Shown here: piece by piece, positions 1 through 5,563 of the stretch | Layout: every line of letters starts with the position of its first letter | Numbering within the stretch: the stretch's first letter is position 1 | NCBI GenBank assembly: GCA_026785645.1 | Contig: JAJAZM010000109.1 | Location: forward strand, 1-5,563 | Direction of reading: 5' to 3' | Source: Sphingomonas bacterium | Lineage (GTDB): Bacteria > Pseudomonadota > Alphaproteobacteria > Sphingomonadales > Sphingomonadaceae | DNA length: 5,563 bases | Program-made: the position numbers and the translations under genes | The notes under the pieces: model-generated | What the model was told of the DNA's origin: nothing | Database searches by the model: none | The model's input: the letters and a program-made list of their open reading frames with translations, nothing else

Positions 1-700
1 CCGCAATCGCCGGCTCGATCAGCTCGATCTCCTCGCGGCCGAGCGCGCCGACTTCGCCCGAATGGGGGTTGAGCGCGGCAATTGCGAGGAGCGGCTCGGC
101 GATCACGAAATTGCGCTGCAGGCCGCGCAAGGTGGCGCGGGCGCGGGCCTCGATCAGCTGGGAGTTCAGCGCGGCGGGGACTGCACAGAGTGGAATATGG
201 GTGGTGACGGGGACGGTGCGCAGGGTCGGCCCGACCAGCATCATCGCGACATTGCCGGGCGAGATGCCGCACCGCTCGGCGACGAACTCGGTCTGGCCTG
301 GGTGGGCGAAACCGATCGCGTAAAGCTGCTGCTTGCTGACCGGGCCGGTGACCACCGCAGCGGCGGTGCCCGATCGCGCCAGCCCGACCGCAAGCTCGAG
401 CGAATCGAGCGAGCAATGCGCGCCGACGGTCGACGGATGGCCCGGGCGATGAACTTCGTTGCAGGGGATATGAAGGATCGGCAGCCCGACATCATATGCC
501 GCATCGGCATCGCGCAAATCGTCGATCGGTTCGACCGGGCCGTCCCATACCAGTTCGAGGCTGCGCGCATCACCGACTGCGACGAATGGCGGCAAGCCGA
601 AGGCGGCGCGATTGTCCCAGCATTTGGCGACCACCTCGGGGCCGATCCCGGCGGGGTCTCCAAGCGAAACTGCGAGGGGGGGAAGGTGGGCGGACGCCAT
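1..700 (-). CDS. pdxA: 4-hydroxythreonine-4-phosphate dehydrogenase PdxA (3' end cut by window edge)
   Basis: PdxA is a cytoplasmic enzyme of pyridoxal 5'-phosphate (vitamin B6) synthesis. It oxidises 4-phosphohydroxy-L-threonine with NAD(P); the product decarboxylates and is joined to deoxyxylulose phosphate by PdxJ. I translated the minus strand from the ATG at 700-698 and read 233 codons with no stop before the left edge. Visible family motifs are GDPAGIGPE (residues 14-22), VVTGPVSK (116-123), PGQTEF (134-139), TTHIPL (166-171, with H168 matching the first metal-ligand His) and LNPHSGEVGALG (210-221, with H213 matching the second). The third metal His and the C-terminal ~100 residues (usual length about 330) lie outside. 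The start is supported by AAGG eight bases upstream (712-709), and the frame upstream soon meets a stop. It begins 23 bp after the surA stop, so it is probably co-transcribed and perhaps translationally coupled. Oddities are Gln at position 136, where E. coli has a substrate-binding His, and a run of seven C in codons 6-9. The family assignment is secure. Confidence 0.96.
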   Translation of the reverse strand, partial: MASAHLPPLAVSLGDPAGIGPEVVAKCWDNRAAFGLPPFVAVGDARSLELVWDGPVEPIDDLRDADAAYDVGLPILHIPCNEVHRPGHPSTVGAHCSLDSLELAVGLARSGTAAAVVTGPVSKQQLYAIGFAHPGQTEFVAERCGISPGNVAMMLVGPTLRTVPVTTHIPLCAVPAALNSQLIEARARATLRGLQRNFVIAEPLLAIAALNPHSGEVGALGREEIELIEPAIA

Positions 701-723
701 AAAGTCCGCCTTACCCGCTCACC

Positions 724-2064
724 CTAGCGAAAGTCGATGATCGCATCGCGGCGGAGATCGCGCAGGTAGCGGCGGGCGCGCATGTTGATTCGTTCCTCGT
801 TCATCTGCGCCATCACCGTTTCATAGGTCGGCATGCTCGGATTGACCTCGTCGCGGCCGCAGATGACGAGCACCCGCACGCCTTCGGTGAGCGATCCGAA
901 CGGGCGGGTCGCCTGGCCGACCTGCATCGGCAGCATCATCTCCTGCAGCGCGCCGGGAAGATCCTTCAACTTGACTCCTTCGGACTGGACCACTTCGGCG
1001 TTGAAGTCGGCGGCCAGCTTGTCCGCCCCGCCGCATCCGCCGACATTGAGCGCCGCTGCGGCGAAGCGCGCGACGATCGGCTCGGCCTGGGCCTTGCTGG
1101 TGCCCGCCGGGAAGTTGACCGAAACCTGCTTCAAATTGAGCTCGGCCGCACGCGGATCGGCGGTCAGCACCTTGCGCGTGTCCTGAACTGCGACAATCGA
1201 CACGCCGCCGGGGACGGCGATCGGGCTCGAAAGCTGCCCGGTCTGGAGCGTGCGCACCGCTTCGGCGATCGAATCGGGCAGCTGTTCGGGGCGGACCCAG
1301 CCGAGATCGCCACCAACCGCGGCGGTCGATGCCTCGGAATATTGGCGGGCATAAGCGACGAACGAGCCGCCCTTGCGCAACGCATCGACGATCTGGTTGG
1401 CGTTGGTCATCGCCTGCGCCGCATTGGCCGAGGTCGCCGCCAGGAAGATTTCGCCGACCCTATACTCCTGTGTGCCCTTGGACGCTTCCATCCGCTCGAT
1501 CACCGCTTTGACTTCATCGTCGCCGACGCTGATCCCGCTTTCGATCTTGGCGCTCTGCAGCCGGCGCCACGAGATTTCGCCGAGGATCTGGCGGCGGATC
1601 GAGCGGATCGAGGAACCGCGCGCCTGGAGATAGCCGGCCATCTGCTCGGGGGTCTGCTTGACGTTGCCCGCGACGCGCTTGACCGTGCGATCGACATCGC
1701 CCTCGTCGACCTTGATTTCGGCCGCCTTGGCCGCCTGGATCTGGAGCGATTCGTCGATCAGGTTGCGAAGCACCTGCAAGCGCAGCCGCTCGAGCTCGGT
1801 GGCGGGAATTTCACCGTCATTCGCAATCGCCAGCAGCGCCAGGCGCTGGTCGATGTCGGTCTGGGTGATGATCTCGCCATTGATGATCGCGGTGGCCTTG
1901 ACCACCGACGGCAGGCTGGTGCCGAACACCGTCGGGTTGGTCGGCAGGTTGAGCACGCTGGTGCTGCTGGCCGGCTGGTCCTGCGCCGATGCGGTTCCGG
2001 TGGCTGCAATCGCCATGCCCAGTGCGCCAAGCGTCGCAATGGAAACTGCCTTGGTCCTGATCAT
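724..2064 (-). CDS. surA: Periplasmic chaperone / peptidyl-prolyl isomerase SurA
   Basis: SurA is a periplasmic chaperone that keeps unfolded outer-membrane proteins soluble and delivers them to the BAM complex; E. coli LptD is one of its clients. I place the start at the ATG at 2064, giving 446 residues (E. coli SurA has 428). GGGAG lies five bases upstream (2074-2070), and the protein then opens directly with a Sec signal peptide (MIRTK, hydrophobic core, ASA cleavage site after about residue 27). An in-frame ATG ten codons earlier (2094) has no convincing ribosome binding site and would put polar residues before the signal. Residues ~54-190 are the SurA N-terminal chaperone domain, starting near KATAIINGEIIT. 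Residues ~201-299 are a parvulin-type (rotamase, PpiC family) domain with YRVGEIFLA and the signature GGDLGWVRPEQLP (251-263). The rest, to 446, resembles a degenerate second parvulin repeat, since that signature is absent, plus a basic helical tail. C344 and C402 are the only cysteines. It sits 78 bp after lptD and 23 bp before pdxA, the usual operon order. Confidence 0.93.
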   Translation of the reverse strand: MIRTKAVSIATLGALGMAIAATGTASAQDQPASSTSVLNLPTNPTVFGTSLPSVVKATAIINGEIITQTDIDQRLALLAIANDGEIPATELERLRLQVLRNLIDESLQIQAAKAAEIKVDEGDVDRTVKRVAGNVKQTPEQMAGYLQARGSSIRSIRRQILGEISWRRLQSAKIESGISVGDDEVKAVIERMEASKGTQEYRVGEIFLAATSANAAQAMTNANQIVDALRKGGSFVAYARQYSEASTAAVGGDLGWVRPEQLPDSIAEAVRTLQTGQLSSPIAVPGGVSIVAVQDTRKVLTADPRAAELNLKQVSVNFPAGTSKAQAEPIVARFAAAALNVGGCGGADKLAADFNAEVVQSEGVKLKDLPGALQEMMLPMQVGQATRPFGSLTEGVRVLVICGRDEVNPSMPTYETVMAQMNEERINMRARRYLRDLRRDAIIDFR

Positions 2065-2142
2065 TGATACTCCCACCCTCAAATTCCTTGTCATTCAATC
2101 ATTTGTCGTCGTGCCCGTAACCATTATTCGCTGAACGCAGGG
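2065..2142 (-). other. lptD-surA intergenic spacer
   Basis: This 78-bp gap lies between the lptD stop and the surA start. It holds the surA ribosome binding site (GGGAG at 2074-2070) and a second purine-rich stretch (AAGGAA, near 2088-2083) that is too far from the chosen start to set it. A weak CGCT/AGCG pairing overlaps the lptD stop, but it has only 4-bp arms and no following T-run on the minus strand, so I do not call a terminator. No convincing promoter is visible. The spacer fits continuous transcription from lptD into surA. Confidence 0.5.
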
Positions 2143-4419
2143 TTAGCGGCCGAGCCCCTTCAAGGCGATTCGAAGCGAAAAGGTACTGCCTTTGCGGAAT
2201 TCGCCGATGCGCTCATAGTCGCGCTTCCACGACAGGCCAAGCTCCAGGCATTCGTCCTCGTAGGTGACCCCGAGGCGGTGCCGCACCGGCTCGAAGCCAT
2301 CGGCCAGCACCAGCGGATCTTCCTTCTTGTCGGTGAGGTCGAGCACGGTTGCCCCGAACACCGACCAGTAACGCGCGAATTTGACGCGAGCGGCGAGCCG
2401 AAGCTCCTCCTTGTCGCGCAGATCCTCGACCGAAATCCCAATGTCGCGGTTGAGCCGAAGGTAGCCGAGCTGGACAAAGGTTTCATCGGTGCCGACGGTC
2501 AGGTCGAGCTCGTTGCGGCGCGGCGCCAGATTGTCCTTGTCGATCCGGAAGCGGTGGGTCAGATCGACCAGTCGCCCGAAGCGCACCCGGGTGCGGCCGA
2601 CGATGTCCGACCAGCGGTCGGTCAGGCCGGTGCCGTCGGGGAAAATGCTCTCGCTGCGGGTCAACCGGTAACTCTGGCCGATGATCGTCGAGATCGAGAC
2701 GTTGGGCCGGTCGAGTGCATATTCGATACCGTAAGTGATGCGCGAGCCGTCTTCCCAGCGGTCGTATCCGGGGAAGCGGTTGAGCGCGAACAGATTGCTG
2801 TCCTCAAGATCGATCGAGCGCGCATCCTCGTTGGGGATGACGAGGTTGGGGGTCGGCGGGGTCAGCACCAGCTGAACCCGCGGCGTGATCCGCTGGGTGC
2901 CGCCGAACGCCGGGCCGATGAACGGCCAGCGCATGTCGGCGGCCAAGGCGGCTATTCCGCGCGCGTGCCAGCCGTCGGTCCCGGCATAAGCCGCGCCCGC
3001 GGTCTTGGCGCTGTCGCTGGTGTGATAGAGATCGCCGCGCGCAAAGGCGGTGAAGGTCACATCCTGCCCCATCCGGGTGATGGTCCGCAAATCCCACCGC
3101 GCGCTGAGGAAGGCGCGCTGGGTGTCCTGCCCGTCGATGCGCAGGATGGCGAGGCTGTTGGCCTGCAGCTGGACCTTGCCCCCGAGCACCGGATCATCGA
3201 GCAGGAAGCGCGCGTCGATCGCCGGGAGCGCGATTGGAATCTGTTTCTGGACATCATCGACGCGAAGGCCCTGGAATGCCCAGCCGGCGATCGAGATGTA
3301 GCTTCGCGTGTCGATCCGCTCGACATCGATGAAATTGCGCAGCACGTCGTCGCGGCTGATGTCGTAGCGGCGGGTGACGGTCTTGTCGGATGCGGCGCGG
3401 AGCGATCCGGTGATGCTCCAGTAGGGATCGAGCTGGAACTTGCCATTGGCTTCGACATAGCCGCGGAAATTGCGGCGCTTGTTGAAGCTGAGCGCATCCG
3501 GATCGGGATCGTCGATCCGTCCGTAGGTGACGAAGGCGCCGATCTGGTAGGCGCCCTTGCCCGTCAAATTGCGGAACCGGCCTTCGAGCGCGGGTAGCGT
3601 CTTGGAATAGATATGCGGGGTCAGCGTGAGATCGCGATTGGGAGCGAACCGCCAATAATAAGGCACCGCAAGCTCGACCCCGTTCGAGCTGGAGTAAGCG
3701 ATCTCGGGGATGAGCGCGCCCGAGATCCCGCCCGACCCGCCGCCGCCGGTGCCGACACTGAAGATCGGCAGCAGCGGCAGGGTGATCCCGAACAGGCTGA
3801 TCCGCCCGCCGACGAAGCGCAGCCGGTTGGTTGCATTATCCTGCACCACCCGCGCCGCGACGATCTTCCAGCTCGGGTTTTTGGGACAGCCCGCTGGAGT
3901 GGTAACCGGGCAGGGCGAGTAGACTGCATTTTCGAGCGTGGTGATGCCGCCGACGCGGGTGGCGCGGGTCGCCGCGATCCGCCCGCCGCTGTCGAGCACC
4001 ACCAGCAGATTGTCGATCACCCCGTCGCGCAACGAGTCGGTCAGCGTGACCCGGTCGCTGACCAATTTGTCGCCCTCGGGATTGACCACCACGACATTGC
4101 CGTCGGCGCGCACTTCGCCGGTCTTGCGATCCCAGGTGACGCGGTCGGCGGCGAGGTAATTGCCGTCGCGGTCCATCCGCACCTGGCCGGTGGCGGTGAC
4201 GAGGTCGGCTTCGCTGTCGTAACTTGCCTCGTCGGCGCTGAAATTGATCTGCGGCTCGGCGGTGGCGGGCGCTCGCGTGGCTGGCGAGCGCGGCGGCGTG
4301 GCCGGTTCCTCGGTCGGGCGCGCCTCGGCGGGCTGCGCTTGCGCGGCGGTTGCTGCCCCCGGCCACGCCAGGACGATTGGCAACGCGGTCCAGCCCAACC
4401 ATGTCTTGTTTACGCTCAA
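2143..4419 (-). CDS. lptD: LPS-assembly outer-membrane protein LptD (TTG start proposed)
   Basis: LptD (formerly Imp/OstA) is the outer-membrane barrel that, with the lipoprotein LptE, inserts lipopolysaccharide into the outer leaflet at the end of the Lpt bridge. The open frame reaches back to an ATG at 4590, but its first ~57 codons fill the divergent spacer and do not look like a protein N-terminus. Starting at the TTG at 4419 gives 758 residues (E. coli LptD has 784) and an immediate signal peptide: SVNKTW, hydrophobic core, AQA cleavage near residue 28. GGGG lies five bases upstream (4428-4425). After a Pro/Ala-rich linker (~29-56), residues ~58-142 form the periplasmic LptA-like (OstA) beta-jellyroll (INFSADEASYD, VTATGQVRMD, LAADRV). 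Next come C170 (YSPC) and C178, WKIVAARVV, a Gly-rich loop (~223-231), and a long beta-barrel region of alternating aromatic strands to the C-terminus. The late DEC motif (C724) matches the C-terminal Cys site, but with one Cys rather than the E. coli pair. A GTG at 4437 is an alternative start. surA and pdxA follow on the same strand. Confidence 0.94.
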   Translation of the reverse strand: MSVNKTWLGWTALPIVLAWPGAATAAQAQPAEARPTEEPATPPRSPATRAPATAEPQINFSADEASYDSEADLVTATGQVRMDRDGNYLAADRVTWDRKTGEVRADGNVVVVNPEGDKLVSDRVTLTDSLRDGVIDNLLVVLDSGGRIAATRATRVGGITTLENAVYSPCPVTTPAGCPKNPSWKIVAARVVQDNATNRLRFVGGRISLFGITLPLLPIFSVGTGGGGSGGISGALIPEIAYSSSNGVELAVPYYWRFAPNRDLTLTPHIYSKTLPALEGRFRNLTGKGAYQIGAFVTYGRIDDPDPDALSFNKRRNFRGYVEANGKFQLDPYWSITGSLRAASDKTVTRRYDISRDDVLRNFIDVERIDTRSYISIAGWAFQGLRVDDVQKQIPIALPAIDARFLLDDPVLGGKVQLQANSLAILRIDGQDTQRAFLSARWDLRTITRMGQDVTFTAFARGDLYHTSDSAKTAGAAYAGTDGWHARGIAALAADMRWPFIGPAFGGTQRITPRVQLVLTPPTPNLVIPNEDARSIDLEDSNLFALNRFPGYDRWEDGSRITYGIEYALDRPNVSISTIIGQSYRLTRSESIFPDGTGLTDRWSDIVGRTRVRFGRLVDLTHRFRIDKDNLAPRRNELDLTVGTDETFVQLGYLRLNRDIGISVEDLRDKEELRLAARVKFARYWSVFGATVLDLTDKKEDPLVLADGFEPVRHRLGVTYEDECLELGLSWKRDYERIGEFRKGSTFSLRIALKGLGR

Positions 4420-4500
4420 GTCGACCCCGCCCGGCACGTCACTTCGTGCTTCGCCTATTGCACCTTGCCTTGGCAGCGGCAATCCGCCTTGCGTCCAATC

Positions 4501-4533
4501 GACCAACATCGGCGCTTTGCTTGGGGGTTGGTC
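4501..4533. repeat. Inverted repeat with 7-bp arms in the divergent spacer
   Basis: GACCAAC (4501-4507) is exactly complementary in reverse to GTTGGTC (4527-4533), with 19 bases between the arms. The candidate pepA -35 box (TTGCTT) lies inside the loop. It could be an operator for a dimeric regulator or a hairpin near a transcript's 5' end. A 7-bp match in a GC-rich spacer could also be chance. Confidence 0.35.
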
Positions 4534-4534
4534 C

Positions 4535-4546
4535 GGCCTAAAGGCC
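4535..4546. repeat. Short palindrome GGCCT-AA-AGGCC
   Basis: This perfect dyad has 5-bp arms around a 2-bp centre, one base to the right of the larger inverted repeat. It overlaps the candidate pepA -10 box (TAAAGG, 4539-4544). The centre is too short for a stable hairpin, so a protein-binding site is more plausible than an RNA structure. It may be coincidental. Confidence 0.25.
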
Positions 4547-4591
4547 TTGATCGTTTCGATTACCAGAACAATCCCGAGGATCCGCCCCAAG

Positions 4592-5563
4592 ATGAAAATC
4601 AGCTTCGCCGACAGCCGCCCGGATGGTGACTATGCACTGGTCGTCCCGGTTGCGGGCAAGAGCGGCAGCGATGTCGTGCGCAGCCTCGGCGGCGGGATCG
4701 ACGCAGCGCTTCGCCGCCAGCGGTTCGAGGGCGAGCCGAGCGCGGTCGCCGAGCATTTCGTCAACGACCGGCGGATCGTCGCGATCGGCACCGGCGACGC
4801 AATTTCGCCAGCCGACGCGGCCGAGAAGCTTGGCGGCGCGGCGGTGGCGCGGCTGCTGATCTCGGGCGAGAGCCATGCGGTAATCGACCTCACCGGGCTC
4901 GGTTATGATGCCGATGCGGCCGCCAGGGTTGCGCTCGCGGCGGCGCTTCGCGGCTGGCGGTTCGATGTCTATCGCACCAAGTTGAAGGACAAGCAGAAGC
5001 CGACCCTGACTGCAGTGACGATCGTCGGTGCGGGCGCGGGTGCGGCGGTTCGCTGGACGTCGCGCTATGCACCGCTGGTCGAAGGCGTGACGCTGACCCG
5101 CGAACTGGTCACCGAGCCGGCCAACATCATCTACCCCGAAAGCTTCGTCGAGCGGGTCAAGGCCAGCGTCGAAGGGCTTGGGCTGGAGATTGAAGTGCTC
5201 GACGGCGCGGCGATGGATGCGCTCGGCATGGGCTCGTTGCTCGGGGTCGCGCAGGGCTCGGTCCGCGCGCCGGCGATGCTGATCATGCGCTGGAATGGCG
5301 GCACCGCTGGCGACGCGCCGGTGGCATTGCTCGGCAAGGGTGTGACCTTCGACACCGGCGGAATCTCGATCAAGCCCGCCGCGGGCATGGAATCGATGAA
5401 GTGGGACATGGGCGGCGCGGGCGCGGTGGTCGGCGCGATGAAGGCGCTCGCCGGACGCAAGGCCAAGGCCAATGTCGTCGGCGTGTGCGGGATGGTCGAG
5501 AATATGCCCGACGGCAATGCCCAGCGCCCGGGTGACGTCGTGACGTCAATGTCGGGCCAGACG
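4592..5563 (+). CDS. pepA: Leucyl aminopeptidase PepA, family M17 (3' end cut by window edge)
   Basis: This is a cytoplasmic zinc/manganese-dependent aminopeptidase that removes N-terminal residues, preferably leucine, from peptides; the family acts as a hexamer. The frame is open from the ATG at 4592 to the right edge, 324 codons. Residues ~1-150 form the variable N-terminal M17 domain. Residues ~165-180 carry the family segment LTRELVTEPANIIYP. The catalytic domain then shows LLGKGVTFDTGGISIKP (247-262) with metal ligand K249, ligand D254 and catalytic K261, followed by MKWDMGGAGAVVGAMKAL (269-286) with ligand D272. The NTDAEGR motif, with the remaining ligands and the catalytic Arg, should begin just beyond the edge, and about 160 residues are missing (usual length 480-500). 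GAGGA at 4576-4580 is a somewhat distant ribosome binding site. It is read divergently from lptD. E. coli PepA also binds DNA (XerAB-type recombination, carAB control), but nothing here shows that this one does. Confidence 0.95.
   Translation, partial: MKISFADSRPDGDYALVVPVAGKSGSDVVRSLGGGIDAALRRQRFEGEPSAVAEHFVNDRRIVAIGTGDAISPADAAEKLGGAAVARLLISGESHAVIDLTGLGYDADAAARVALAAALRGWRFDVYRTKLKDKQKPTLTAVTIVGAGAGAAVRWTSRYAPLVEGVTLTRELVTEPANIIYPESFVERVKASVEGLGLEIEVLDGAAMDALGMGSLLGVAQGSVRAPAMLIMRWNGGTAGDAPVALLGKGVTFDTGGISIKPAAGMESMKWDMGGAGAVVGAMKALAGRKAKANVVGVCGMVENMPDGNAQRPGDVVTSMSGQT

Larger units (their letters stand above)
4420..4591. promoter_or_regulatory. Divergent lptD / pepA intergenic region with weak candidate promoters
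   Basis: This 172-bp gap separates the divergently read lptD and pepA, so it should carry promoters for both the lptD-surA-pdxA operon and pepA. Candidates seen by eye are weak. For lptD (minus strand), TTGCCG (4482-4477) and CAATAG (4460-4455) are separated by 16 bp, which would leave a leader of roughly 30 bases. For pepA (plus strand), TTGCTT (4517-4522) and TAAAGG (4539-4544) are separated by 16 bp. Each box matches the sigma-70 consensus only partly, so the positions are guesses; only the presence of promoters here follows firmly from the gene layout. A possible pepA ribosome binding site, GAGGA, lies at 4576-4580, eleven bases before the ATG. No GGAAC/CGTT stress-sigma boxes were seen. 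Confidence 0.4.

Noticed and set aside
62..727. A 221-codon open frame on the plus strand opposite pdxA.
   Set aside because: It is the antisense shadow of a clearly conserved PdxA. Its translation has low-complexity Gly/Arg/Asp composition and no recognisable domain, as expected in GC-rich DNA.
1342..2067. A 241-codon open frame on the plus strand opposite surA.
   Set aside because: It mirrors the surA codons, is rich in Asp/Arg/Leu/Gly with no motif, and has no promoter or ribosome binding site of note.
2065..2094. A ten-residue longer SurA from the ATG at 2094.
   Set aside because: There is no ribosome binding site before it, whereas the ATG at 2064 has GGGAG at good spacing and begins the signal peptide directly.
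2129..2147. A possible terminator hairpin after lptD (CGCT/AGCG).
   Set aside because: It has only 4-bp arms, a 12-base loop and no T-run. surA follows in the same direction, as in the conserved operon.
2278..3597. A 439-codon open frame on the plus strand opposite lptD, with a further one at 3613-4629.
   Set aside because: Both are long, but GC-rich genomes routinely leave the antisense frame open. No family motif is visible, the second runs across the pepA start, and LptD on the other strand explains the region fully.
4420..4590. A 57-residue N-terminal extension of LptD from the ATG at 4590.
   Set aside because: It would put the signal peptide internally and consume the whole divergent promoter region. 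The TTG at 4419 fits better.
4538..4893. Minus-strand open frames opposite the start of pepA.
   Set aside because: They are shadows of the PepA reading frame, with Arg/Ala/Ser-rich translations and no motifs.

Overview
The window is a GC-rich stretch (long antisense open frames, codon third positions dominated by G and C) whose proteins look like those of an alphaproteobacterium, most probably of the order Sphingomonadales. That placement is inferred from protein style and gene order, not from a marker gene. It is a conserved housekeeping locus for outer-membrane assembly and vitamin B6 synthesis. I see no mobile element, CRISPR array, tRNA, rRNA or sign of recent transfer.

Layout from left to right: a 3'-truncated pdxA on the minus strand (1-700); surA, a periplasmic chaperone and peptidyl-prolyl isomerase, on the minus strand (724-2064); lptD, the outer-membrane LPS translocon, on the minus strand (2143-4419, probably starting at TTG); a 172-bp divergent intergenic region (4420-4591); and the first 324 codons of pepA (leucyl aminopeptidase, family M17) on the plus strand (4592 to the right edge).

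The minus-strand genes run in the order lptD-surA-pdxA with gaps of 78 and 23 bp, matching the classical lptD-surA-pdxA(-rsmA) cluster of Proteobacteria. They probably share one transcript started in the divergent region. SurA escorts outer-membrane barrel proteins, and LptD is a known SurA client in E. coli, so two of the three genes act on one process. pdxA is a metabolic passenger of this conserved operon.

I did not find a previously undescribed system. The points worth a second look are small: a three-cysteine LptD that cannot form the full E. coli disulfide pattern, a non-ATG lptD start, a Gln in place of the expected substrate-binding His in PdxA, a cysteine pair in the C-terminal part of SurA, no lptF/lptG between pepA and lptD, and two inverted repeats in the divergent regulatory region.
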